Shown here: positions 21,089 to 32,254 of the stretch, piece after piece
Layout: every line of letters begins with the position of its first letter
Position numbering within the stretch: the first letter of the stretch is position 1
Assembly (NCBI GenBank): GCA_029747015.1
Contig: JAKOGI010001568.1
Location: 62,001-126,000 of the forward strand
Source of the DNA: Carnegiea gigantea
Taxonomy: Eukaryota; Streptophyta; Magnoliopsida; Caryophyllales; Cactaceae
DNA: 64,000 nt
Direction of reading: 5' to 3'
Program-made: the position numbers and the translations under genes
Notes under the pieces: generated by a model
What the model saw: the letters and a program-made list of their open reading frames with translations, nothing else
Databases searched by the model: none
Told to the model about the DNA's origin: nothing

Positions 21089-23397
21089 GTTATTATTTTT
21101 ATAACCTCACAAAAATTTAATTTCGAGCTACGAAAATTCTATCGTATACGGTTTACTTTCCTTTCCAGGCCCAAACCGTATAAGCCAATCATAGCCCAAG
21201 AAGTTTGTATTGTTAACCATGATTTAAATGTAACATTAAACTTGACCATGGTTAGCCAACAAGCTCCTTTATGGGAGGTTAAATACTAGCCAAGTTATGT
21301 TAATTCATTTCTAACCAAGTAAAACCTGCACACACTCATCTTCTCTCCTCTTTCTCTCTCTATTCGGCTACCCCCTCCCCCTCCCATCTGCTACTGTTTT
21401 CTGGTGGTTTCTAGCCAGCCTGCCATTGCCCTTTGGCTGCCTCCGACCACCTCAACACTGTAGTTCTACTAGCCACCATCATAAATCCTAAAAACCACCA
21501 AACATCACCCCATCTCTCTCTTTTTAAGCTCCAAGTAAGTGATCTCAACTTGGATTCTTTTCATTTTGATTTTTGTTTTTGTGAGCTGGGTTTTGATCAT
21601 GTTCTTTGGAAGAAAACGAGAGTTATTTTGATGTTTTTAATTGTGGATTGAGCTTGAAGCATGCTAGGGCTTAGGGGTTTGCCATGATCACGTTAGCTTA
21701 GGTCAAGTGATAGATTTGGATTGTTTTGTATATGATTTTGTAATATTTAGTCTTATTGATGATTATGATGGTGTTTTTGGTGATTTGGAATGATTTGAAA
21801 GTGAGTTAAAGTTGGCCATAAACTAGGGTTCTGATGATATTGCAAGGTTTAGCTCTCCTTTAATGGCAAGCATGTTATTTGTGTATATTTGATTGAGAAA
21901 TGAATCTTTGATTTACGTGATTATGAAGTGAAATTGAGTATTATGGATTAGTATCGAGATGGGAAGGTCCAAAGCTTCATTACATGATTTTAAGGAGTGA
22001 TTTTAGATGAGGATTTATGTGAAAAGAAAGGAGAAAGCAGTGACAATGTGGCTGTGAATTGATTAAAAAACAGGGGACACTTTGCCAATAAACTGATAAT
22101 GATTGGCCCAGCTAAAAATTATATTTTGGGTGGGTAGAGAGATCAATGAACTAGCTTTCAAATATCTATTGAATCCCCTTAATCTGAATTCTGTAGAAAA
22201 AGTTATGATTGTTTTGCTAGAACTGCACAGGTTCGACCAAAACTGACATACTTGTGTTCTACCCTATTTTGGGAACCCTATTATGGGAATCATATTCTGT
22301 GTTATAGATGAAAGTTTTTTGGGACTTCTTAATCTTTTGATATTAGGGTTTTAGGTCTCCATTTGAGTTCAAGGGTGAAAGTTATAAATTTTTTAAGTGA
22401 ACTGACCTGCTTTGGTGCAAGTTAGGCTATTATTGCAATTTCTATGCAACGTATACTTGGAGAAAAATTCTAAAAATTTTACCGTAGATTGTTCATATTA
22501 TTTTCAATTTTTCTATAAGATTTCATGACTTTTGGTTGAGTATTTTGAGTTTGGTAATTTTTGGAAGTAATTTGAGTAATTGTGTAAAGAGCAATAATAA
22601 AGATTGAGTGAGATTGATCACGCACTCATTTCGTGTATTTTGGGCCAAGCAAGGTCATTTAAAAGGGGAAACAAATGTATATGGGGTTTAATAGGACTTT
22701 TAGCTCAATTATAGAGAGAAAGGAAGACAAGTATGTATTATGGGAGTATATTTATAAGTTATGGACTCTACAAAGGAAAATACCAAGTTTAACGAGTTTA
22801 ATAGCTTCTATGGTTTTCAATGACTCATTTCGGGTGAAAAACTCCTTTATTGGGCTTATGAATGAAATATTAGAAGTGGAGAGAGTAATGATTCAGAAAA
22901 CAGTGTTTATCAGATCAAGTTAGTGTTATATATGCCATTTTGAACCAAGATACATCTCTCTTGGCCTTAAATCCGTATTATCAGTTCGTTTCAGAGGTAT
23001 TAAGAAAAAAATCAATCTTTCACTATAACCATCGTGAAGGCCTATTGCCAAGAATCATTTACTCTTATGGTCAATCTATTTATAATCATCAAGGGCTTTT
23101 CCTTTTTAATGTCATCTATCTTATTATGATTTATTTTACTTCCATTTAACTTTATATTAGATTAATTACTTTCAATTATCCAGTTTTGGGGCTATCTTAG
23201 CATAACCTATCTTACAAGTTATGTGAGTTACTTACTGAATTTCTATCAAAATTACAAGTTATGTGAGTATCATTCACTAACTACACATATCTACAATTAC
23301 ATTTGTGAAACAGAGTCGAGGCCTAATTTATCGTTCCCCGTTATGCATAAGTTTTATCAATTCGGAACATATTTATCAAGTCCGAATCTATTTTAAA
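20678..23397 (+). mobile_element. Chromovirus 3' LTR, first 2.7 kb, cut at the inversion breakpoint
   Basis: Matches the 5' LTR from its first base to TTTTAAA at 23,391-23,397 (15,585-15,591 in the 5' LTR), then homology ends abruptly. The remaining LTR end is 4,314-4,668 (and 50,409-51,205 in B) in reverse. It carries an expanded (TTA)n tract at about 21,036-21,089 that is much shorter in the 5' LTR (13,260-13,275). Confidence 0.9.
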
Positions 23398-23760
23398 TAA
23401 AAACAAACAAGAAAGATCAATTTAAACATCAAAACAAACAAGAACTATTCTAATGGAGTTTAAATGATAAGAGAAGAGAATTGATCATATTTAGCCTTCC
23501 AAAGCAAAATAATTTCGTGCAATCCTTGTGCGCTGCAATTTACATAAATACTCTCTCTAATCTCAAACGTAGCCTTGTGAAGTTGTATTAACCATGAATG
23601 CTACTTAGCGTTGCAAAGCAAAATAATCTCTAACAGTCCTCCTGCAATTACTTTTTCAACTTTTAAAATCTTACACTTTATTTTCCGCATGGGTAAATAG
23701 TTGGTTCAAGAAATTCTTTCATTGCATTTGAAGAAATTTAGTGGGTTATTGTAACTTAGG
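23398..23760 (-). mobile_element. LTR-like remnant at the right inversion junction
   Basis: The minus strand reads CAATTCTCTTCTCTTATC...TAGTTCTTGTTTGTTT, resembling the Athila-like LTR just before its CATGAGTGAGTAG motif (6,541-6,598). That motif now starts at 4,671. The match is clear over only about 50-70 bp; the rest is a more distant or different LTR. Confidence 0.5.
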
Positions 23761-24807
23761 ATTTAACTTCAGCCGTTGACAAGGGGATGCTCTTTTCTTA
23801 TGAAAGTGTCTAACATGTTCCACCTAGATCATCTCTAAACCTTACTCGCAATTAAGTCGTCTTTCTCATCTTGTATATCTCTAGTATTATTGTATATATT
23901 TTTATAATGGTGTATGTTGCATATATATTTGATGTAAGAAGAGTAAATGGATATTTACTTGATACAAATTGATTTAATTCTACCATTTTATCCCCATGAG
24001 AATGTTAATATTTTCATTGAAATTAACTATGACATACTTAAATTTGATGTATACAACAAAAAGGAACTATTACAAAGAAAGAAATGAGATCAATTAAATT
24101 CATGATACAAATGGCAATCCCAACATCTAAAGTACGCTCTAATTAATCCTTTAGAAATTATATGCAATCATAAATTAGCACTAACACACTGTATTCAACT
24201 GTTTATTTTCTAAACCATTCATGTTGAGTAAATAAAAAAACTTACCATTCTCATAACACCTTTTATTTATTACTTTTTTTTAACAATTTCAATGCATTTT
24301 GTACACATTGTCGTACATTTTTCTAATTTTAATAAATATGATACATTGATTTGATGAGTAGCATTACTTACTTTAAGTTCTATTTTATATATAACAAAAT
24401 AAAACGTATGTGTTGCTTATACATTGTTCTTATTAAGTATTTATCTTTTCAAAGTCTCTTTTTTATGTATTGTAAACTTATTGACTCAAATAAACATATA
24501 AATTGCATAACCTAAAAAATTGAACAGAAATAACATAAGAATAATAGTTTTGAATCATTGGGAAAGTTTGGGATGTCCTTATGCAATTTAACATCATGAT
24601 GCATATGAATATCTCAAATATTTTATTTTGAAGAAAAAAATGTTTAATAATTGTGATTTAGGATTTCTATTGTAAATTATTTAACAAATATTATAAAGTA
24701 AGGATTTCATGAATATTTTAGTAATTATAATTTTCAATAACCTAGTCCATAGTAGAAAATAATTACCGTATATACTATTCAATATTAATTAGCTAACAAC
24801 CTGAACA
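23761..24807. other. AT-rich stretch without recognised features
   Basis: About 1 kb of very AT-rich DNA. No open frame, RNA gene or repeat boundary recognised. Together with 28,740-29,400 it formed the target of the solo LTR insertion. Confidence 0.5.
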
Positions 24808-26023
24808 TTAAATGTAATGCCCCCAACCCTAAGGTCAGGAGTGTTAGCATTTGTCTTTTAATCTTGGGACGAAACGGACAGAGTTTCCCCTGAAAACAGA
24901 CTGTTTCCCAGGCTTAAGCTTTACATTGAATTCCCTGCAATTAAATGCAATAATAAAATCAACTCAACGGCTACCCGCCGGAGTTCACGGCTCTACGGGC
25001 CACCCGCTCAGAGCATATTAATCAGTGCAGTTCAATACTAATATGATGGTACAACTCCATGGACCACACGTCCGGGGTATTGGGGTTACATTCCAATTAT
25101 TAATAACCATACTGAGCGACTCGACATGATATGCTACACATGCACACGAGGACTTAAATTACATAGAAATGAACGGTTATATTATACTACATTTCATAGC
25201 TCACATGCAGGCACGTCGCTTTATTCCTAGGACAGCAATAACTCCATTTCGGCTTACTTGGGCCGAACATTTACCGGCTAATTCAGAAACCTGGGGACAC
25301 AATAACAGATGGAAGTGAGCGATAAACGCGCAATGGATAACCCCCCTAGCAAATATTATCAAGACAACCATAACTTACAACCGTCGTTCGTAGGTTCTCC
25401 GTTTTAAAGAGTTCTCCCCAGAATAGCTGTGCCCAATGAACTTACCAAAAGAAACTCATGTGAACTCATAAACTCAATGAAAAGAAAGGGGTTTAACCCA
25501 TAAGCTCCACTTGCTGGGATTTCTGTTGTGCAAACCTGGTATGTTACTCAACAATAGCTAAAACTTAATACGTAATGCTCAGCACATTACAGCTTATTCC
25601 AGTTCATATAATTTATGTCGTATACAATCATTAAACTTCATTGAAGATGCTGTCAGGCAATAGACGTTATGAGCTTAACAATTACATTAGAGCAACCAAC
25701 ATGTTCAATGTGAGACAACCTCTACACTGAAGACTTTACTATACTATTCAGTAGCCGGTCGAGTGCACGAATAGGTGTATGTGAGAAAACATGGAAACTA
25801 TTTACTAATCAGGTAGCACAACAACCTTTGAACTTCACATTCGTGTTTCTTAAAAGTGATACATTTTATAAACCTTCATAGGATCTGAGAGTTTCCTTTG
25901 CCCTTGGGTCGCTACTAATTGACGAGATTTTGCAACGTATGGTTTTGATTCTATCTATTGTTAGAGGTATAACCCAATGGACTTGAGTCTCCTGTCTACC
26001 AGCAGAACTAGGAAACATTGAGT

Positions 26024-26452
26024 TTTGAAGCTTCTGCTTAATGGCAGAGCTATGAAATCATTGAACTTTTGGTGCCTGCCTTTTGGCAGAGCTATGAAAA
26101 CATTGCGCTTTTGGTGCCTGCCCATTTGGCAGAGCTATAAAAACACTGAGCTTTTGGTGCCTGCCTATTGGCAGAGCTATGAAAACATTGCGCTTTTGGT
26201 GCCTGCTCATTTGGCAGAGCTATGAAAACATTGAGCTTTTGGTGCCTGCCTATTGGCAGAGCGATGAAAACATTACGCTTTTGGTGCCTGCCCAAAACAT
26301 TGCGCTTTTGGTGCCTACCTTTTGGCAGAGCTATGAAAACATTGCGCTTTTGGTGCCTGCTCATTTGGCAGAGCTATGAAAACACTGAGCTTTTGGTGCC
26401 TGACTATTGGCAGAGCTATGAAATCACTGAGCTTTTGGTGCCTGTCTGCTGG
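26024..26452. repeat. Minisatellite of about 42-43 bp, ten units, inside the solo LTR
   Basis: Ten occurrences of TTTTGGTGCCTG at about 26,067, 26,109, 26,152, 26,194, 26,237, 26,279, 26,305, 26,347, 26,390 and 26,432. Each is followed by a variable CATTTGGCAG or CTATTGGCAG and AGCTATGAAA. One unit is only 26 bp. All three plus frames and the minus frame stay open over several units, which creates four spurious open frames. Confidence 0.92.
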
Positions 26453-27072
26453 TAAGATAATGAAACTCAAGTGGGAGGCTCACATAGCACGTTATTTCAA
26501 TAGATAAAGCAATTCCCACCCTCACTTCGCAATCTCTACGATTCCAGGCTTCAATCATTTAATTCATCATTGACATTCATACCCTCATCGTTTCTAACTA
26601 GTCAATATAAACCATACATATATATAGATTCAATAAGCTTATGTTCAGTTTACTTTACAATTTCCTCTATTTGAATTATAAACATTCCTATGCATTTAAA
26701 TGATAAATAACGTTAAAACATGTAATTACTATAAAACGTCTGAATTACATATAAACATTCATAATTATATCTACGTATAAATCAATAGGTTTTAGAGAAT
26801 CAATAAACCACATATAATTCAATAGGCTTGATATACTCAATGAACCTTCTGTGTTTGCTAACGACAATGATTGATAATCAATAACGTGCTACGATCGATA
26901 ATTTTTATATAGTCGATAAGCGTATACATAATTGCTAAACTTCATATGATCAATAGACTATATCTGGTCACTGAACTGCCCTTACCTGAGCAAACAGCAC
27001 CACTCAGCGGTGCGTTACAACACGCATACATATAGCCACATGTGTCCATAAACGACAACACTTTATTCAGTA

Positions 27073-27160
27073 AATCAAACACAATTTGATTCGAAACATA
27101 TACGATGCATTTCGAAATCAAACATAATTTGATTCGAAACATATACAATGCATTTCGAAG
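27073..27160. repeat. Two tandem copies of a ~44-bp unit
   Basis: AATTTGATTCGAAACATATAC and GATGCATTTCGAA occur twice in succession with small changes, inside the solo LTR. Confidence 0.75.
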
Positions 27161-27483
27161 TAGCTTTCCTAAGCATGAATGTACTAAAAAGAGGTTCGAA
27201 TGAAAACTAAACATCTTTTAATAGCTTCGCATTTCATTCGTGTACATGCATTAGCTAGTTTAACTCGAATCGAACCTAAACATGTTTATATAACTTCGAA
27301 ATGAATTCCTTTAACATGCATTAGCTAATCTACTTTATTCGAAGCTAAACACATTTCATTAACCTCGAAATTAGCTCATTTGCATGCATTGGTTAATTAA
27401 CTCGAATGGAAGCGATACACGTTAAAAGGACTTCGCTTTTAATCCCTTTAAATAACTTGAAACGATGTTAAACACGTTCAACT

Positions 27484-27697
27484 AACTTCGTTTTTAATTC
27501 TTTTTCATGCATGAACTAATTAACTTGAATCGATGCTAAACACATTAAACTGACTTCGTTTTTAATTCTTTTTCATGCATGAACTAATTAACTTGAATCG
27601 ATGCTAAACACGTTAAACTGACTTCGTTTTTATTTCTTTTTCATGCATGAACTAATTAACTTGAATTGATGCTAAACACGTTAAACTGACTTCGAAT
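27484..27697. repeat. Three tandem copies of a 69-bp unit
   Basis: GCATGAACTAATTAACTTGA recurs at about 27,508, 27,577 and 27,646 with near-identical sequence between. Older, diverged units appear upstream from about 27,230 (repeated GCATTAGCTA / TTCGAA patterns). Confidence 0.88.
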
Positions 27698-28019
27698 TAA
27701 CATATCAAGCATGATTTACATTCATTGATTCGAATCAACGCTAAACACAGTTAAATTATTAAATCAATGGGCCGTTGTAAAATCGAATAATTCTCATATC
27801 ACCGATTATAATTCGATAACTATATATATACAATCGAATGCATTTCACATAATCGATAAACTATATATATAATGAATAACTTGTTCAATGCGCTCAATAT
27901 GTATACTAGGCATAAATCATCAGTTCCAATTCAACCCGAATGAACTATAATCGATAAACTTGCATCGAATTTAAAAAGAACTAGGAGGAAAAGGAAACCC
28001 ACCTCGAATCCCAGCTAAA

Positions 28020-28430
28020 GGATACGTTTTAGGGCTTGATTTGGGTTAGCTCGGTGTGGGTTCGGTCCCTCCTCTGCTCTGCCACTGCCTCTGTCGTCCT
28101 CAGCCGCCTCTGCTCGCTGCCGTGTCGCTGGCGTCCGGCGAGAGTGGCCGGCCGTTCTGTGGCGGTCGCGCGAGGGCCTGGGTCCCTGAACCCCACCCGC
28201 GACCTCCATCTCCCCACCATCTGCCTCTCCCTGGCTGACTCTGCCTCGGGGGTCGCCCGGGGTGGTCATGGCTGGGGTCGTCCGCCCCTCGCCGGCAGCC
28301 CACCGGCGCTCCTCCCTCCTCCCTCTTCCTCTTTCTCTAGCGCGTGTGTGTGTGTGGCAGGGTCGGGGGAACCCCCCCTTCGCGACCCTCCTGCCCAAGA
28401 GAAGGGGCTTCGGCCCCCTTTAGTTCTCTT
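28020..28430. other. CpG-rich island near the start of the solo LTR
   Basis: About 400 bp with very high GC and many CG dinucleotides in an otherwise AT-rich window. It lies 0.3-0.7 kb inside the LTR start (minus strand). Several overlapping frames stay open on both strands (for example 28,036-28,509 plus, 28,015-28,398 minus), rich in P, R, S and G; this is what GC-rich DNA gives by chance. It may be a promoter-type region of the LTR. Confidence 0.6.
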
Positions 28431-28739
28431 TTTTTTTTTCTTTTTTCTTTTGTTCTTGCTGCTAGCTGATAATAACACCAACCCCCGACCTCCAAATCTT
28501 AAACTGTAACCATTAATATAATTATCGGTCGATTATTCACTTTTTGATTATATTAAGGTTTGATTCAATAAATTGCAGGATGATTCTCAAAGTTCGACAT
28601 TCTAGTCGTACTCGGGAACCTGCTCATTCCTTTCAATAAAATCCGCGCTCCGGCAGACTTCATCGATATTAGTTTAATTTATAACGATATAAATCGGCTT
28701 AACGAAGGGGGTAACAAAAATCCCGGGTGTTACATTAAA

Positions 28740-29410
28740 CAAAGTTTGACACATGCATATGCAAAGTACGGAATGTATAGTAGTATCAAATAAAACTGAA
28801 TAGGTTGCTGTGAGAGTGTCATTTTTATTGTTTTCATTGGTTACTTTATTAATTTTTTATTTTAATTGCACAACATTAATCAATAAATATGTCATGGTTA
28901 ATGAACTAATTAATTTGGAGTCACATATTTATTTCTATAGTTAATCATCCAAACTGAAGTTTACCGAATGGGAGGTTAATATTAATATTTTTATTCAATG
29001 CCAAGTTTACAATTAACTTCTATACAATCTTAATTTACTTTTATAAAAACACATTATTCTCTTTTGCAAATGCTTATTATCTTTATTATTAGATAAAATA
29101 CAACTTAAATGCTTTAAAATTTCAATAAAAAAACACATAATTTTAAAAAATTATTTAAAGAGTTAGAGTATGGCATATGTTAGTTGAGATTTAATCGTTA
29201 TCATTATGTTTTTACATGCAATTGATTAAGTAGCAACAAAATTATAATTGAACTTAGTTGATAGAAAAGGTAAATATTATAACCACAAGATGAATATTTA
29301 CTATATGCGTGTTTAACCTAAAATTAAGTTATTTTATACGCTTTTATTACCTAATATTTGCTCAAAATAAACTGATTAATTATGATTCTAATGCATTTTT
29401 ACTTATTTTG
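28740..29410. other. AT-rich stretch, no gene recognised
   Basis: Continuation of the target DNA right of the solo LTR. At about 29,300-29,420 the phrase ending TTTTGCAGGAATTATGG resembles the U3 region of plant Ty3/gypsy LTRs, but no boundary could be fixed. Confidence 0.4.
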
Positions 29411-31148
29411 CAGGAATTATGGAAAAGTGTCAACAAATGAGTGAAATGCTCAACTTGGATGCTAATGGGGTGTGATTGGTTGAAATTGGAAAGAGGAAAG
29501 AAAGGGGGAAAAAAAAAGAAAAAGAAACTAGAGGCGCAACATGTGAGTAAGCCGTTCCCAGCTATGCGTGGCCCATCTGTTCGCTAACCCAATCGACCTT
29601 GGGAATGCTAATTTGACCTAAGATAACATATTTCTCAATCCCACCCACCTTCTTCTCCCCCTCGCCCTCCTTTTTAGTTGTTCTTTTTCTTCCCTATTGA
29701 TTCTTATGTCCTTACGTTGAGGACAATGCTATTGTCAAGCATGGGGGTGTTGTGTGTTTGGATGTGATTGTGTGTGTGATGTGGATGTGTGAATAGTTTG
29801 CATTTTAGGTCATGCACTTAATTAGGATTAGTTTGTATTTTTAATTGATCAATTAGTTTTCTTTCTATTTTAAGTTTCTTTTCTTAGTTTAGTTTTATTT
29901 TGGCATTTTTAATTTTTTGTTCCATTTTAGGTTTAGCACGCATAAAATGAAAACAACAAAAAAAGACAAAATAAAAAAAGAAATAAAAATCCTCTAATGA
30001 TGAGTCTTTAGATCAAGTAGTTTTCTTTGGCTTATTTTGACCCGTTTTCTTATGCCCATTTGTGAATAAAATGTTTGATTATAAGTTTTTGAAATGTGCT
30101 TCATGTTTTCCGTCATGTTGACTGTGATTCAATTACTCAATTATTCTTTATCTGAATATTTGGCACACGAGATCTAATGAGCTAGTTTAGCTTAGGCAGT
30201 TGTCTCGCGAGGCTTTGAGCTTGAGGGGACAAATTCATCATTTTAGTCCAATATTCTTTTTCATGTGTGACTCTTCCTAAATTTCAAATCTCCAGAACTT
30301 GCTTTGACTTTTGTTCAAGATCACATTTAGCATGCACATTTAGGCAGCATGATTGAGGCATTCTTCGAATTTATAAGCTACATTGACCAAATAGCCACCC
30401 TTATTATATATGATTTATCTCTTGCTACCCCCTTTGAGCCCTGACACTTTTTTATTGGTGCAAACCTATAATATGATCCTTGACCAAATATATTTCTTAC
30501 CCTTTAGCCAAGACTATAGAGTTTCATTAGTTGATTGAGAGTAGTTTATGAATAATGACATTTTTGTTTGGTGTGGATTGTTTGGATGTAATAAGGGATT
30601 TATGCGGTATTTTGCTTAGTGTCAATGGGGTTGAATTATGTGAGTTGTTAGAAAAGTGTTGAAAAGTGCAAAATTTTTCTTGCCATAATCCTTTTCTTTG
30701 CCAAAAAAACCAAAAACAAAAGAAGAAAAACAGAGACTAAATATAAAAAAATGTTGAATGTAAAGAAAAAGAAAGCAAAGTAATACAAAGTAATACAAGG
30801 ATTTGGCATTGATTTCATATTAGATATACTTCAACACTTTCGCTCATTGTTGACCAACTAGGGGCGGTTTTCTTTATTTGAAATGCATTGGTATGAGAAG
30901 TATTTTTTTGGAAAGTTGGGCAAAGATGATTTATACTCATAGTCTTTGGCTTTGAACTCCACAAATTCCAACATATTTGTTCCCCTCTTACCTTTACCCA
31001 TAGCCCCATTACAACCCTATTAAAGTTCTCATGATTGCCTGGTGTGTTTTACACTTTAGTGGTGACGAATTGGAGAGTTTTGGCAAGCCTACAGTAGATT
31101 TGGTTCTTTGGAATGATATTTGAGAGAACCGCATTACACTGTAAACAC
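29411..31148 (+). mobile_element. Athila-like 3' internal noncoding region, part left of the CACTA insertion
   Basis: From about 29,620 it matches the reverse complement of 46,990-45,440, including TTGAGGACAATGCTATTGTC followed by AAGCATGGGGGTG near 29,720. That tail motif is common after the last ORF of Athila/Tat elements. It runs to 31,148, where the CACTA element interrupts it, and resumes at 39,114. The first 200 bp (29,411-29,620) are purine-rich and unassigned. No coding sequence. Confidence 0.7.
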
Positions 31149-31375
31149 CACTACAATAATACATTGAATCTGCGATGGAAATTCCGACCGAAATACAGGC
31201 ATCCGGAAAGTGTTTGTCGGAGATTGTCTTCCGACGGGTTCTGACGGATTTTCTAACAGTAAGTACTGATGAAAATTCCATCAGACAACGTTGCAAAAGT
31301 TTGCTAGTTTTTGGAGGGACGGAAATTTTCAACGGAAATTTCCGTTAAAAATTCCGACAGAAATGGATTTTCCCT
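31149..31375 (+). repeat. CACTA left end: terminal inverted repeat and subterminal repeats
   Basis: CACTACAATAA followed by at least six forward or reverse copies of GGAAATTCCG / TTCCGACGG-like motifs. In this superfamily such motifs bind the element's own DNA-binding protein. Confidence 0.85.
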
Positions 31376-31775
31376 CTAAAAAAATTTACCTAAAAAAAGC
31401 AATTTTTTTTTTAATCAATTACATATAAAACATCCCCACAAAAAACAAATATAATGATTAATGATTGCGAAATATGAATTTTAATGTCTGATAAATAAAA
31501 GTGCTAATTTCAAAATTATTCATAGCATCCACAGTTGTTTTTGATCTATAGGCAGATCGATTAAACTAATCCGAATCAGATAGAGTCATGGGATCATCAT
31601 TGTCATTTTGGGAGTCGTTCTTGTCATCAGTGTCCAAGTTGACTTGGCTGGAAGAACCTGCACTTTACCCCTTAAGAAATCTCAAAACGTTTTTTATAAT
31701 ACGCTCTGTCTTCCCCGGTTTCTTGGCAATTTGGCTTATGGCCTTTGCTTGCTTGGTAATACTTTGATTGAGGAG

Positions 31776-32219
31776 TTATGCTCGCCCTCTTGGAACAAAA
31801 TGCTTAGCTGGTGAGTGGCATGTAGCCACAATTGTAGCTGATTTCTTTAACTTGGTCCCCTCAGTACCAAAACTGTATACATGGCCTTTTTTGTCCAGAT
31901 TTTCTTGAAGCCAAAACTCTTTTGGGGTCGTAGGGGGCAGTTGAGACCCCCCTTGAGTTGCAGCTTGAGAGTACTCCTCCCATTTCTTGTGGTGCTCCTC
32001 CTGAAAGTTGTCAAAAATAAAACTATTACATACTAAGGCGATAATTATAATACATGAACTGAATAATGTCTGAATAAAATATGGCAAACTTACATATTTT
32101 TTTCGTAGATTTCTTATTAATAAATACTTTGTCTTTGGCCTTGCAGTGAGTGTCCTTAAACATTTCTTCACATGTGGGTTCCCTACCTAACGCTTTGCCC
32201 TATAAAAAATAAAATGTTC

Positions 32220-32254
<35 letters not shown>

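Larger units (their letters stand above)
4669..23397. other. Inverted segment of about 18.7 kb
   Basis: Flipping this segment restores four things at once: a chromovirus 3' LTR broken at the same place on both sides (15,601 and 15,591 in 5' LTR coordinates, about nine bases lost); the two LARD gag halves in one orientation separated by the chromovirus and its ACTCG target repeat; the two LARD LTRs in direct orientation with CTAAG on both sides; and the Athila gag running into the Athila protease. The left junction is also present in block B at 51,205/51,206. Confidence 0.85.
24808..28739 (-). mobile_element. Solo LTR (3,922 bp, 24,813-28,734) with 5-bp target duplication TTAAA
   Basis: On the minus strand the unit starts TGTAACACCCGGG (28,734) and ends GGGGGCATTACA (24,813). 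It is bordered by TTAAA at 24,808-24,812 and 28,735-28,739. TG...CA ends, a 5-bp duplication and no internal PBS, polypurine tract or coding region indicate an LTR left after LTR-LTR recombination. TGTAACACCC starts are common in Ty3/gypsy LTRs. It contains a 42-bp minisatellite, a 69-bp repeat and a CpG-rich island, listed separately. It is a different family from the chromovirus in blocks A and B. Confidence 0.88.

Noticed and set aside
26024..26452. CRISPR-like array of ten spaced repeats
   Set aside because: The units abut one another with variants rather than constant repeats and unique spacers; this is plant DNA and a minisatellite within an LTR.
28036..28509. 157-residue open frame in the CpG-rich segment as a host gene
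   Set aside because: Frames stay open on both strands because of GC content; no domain, start context or splice pattern supports a gene. Kept only as a CpG-island observation.
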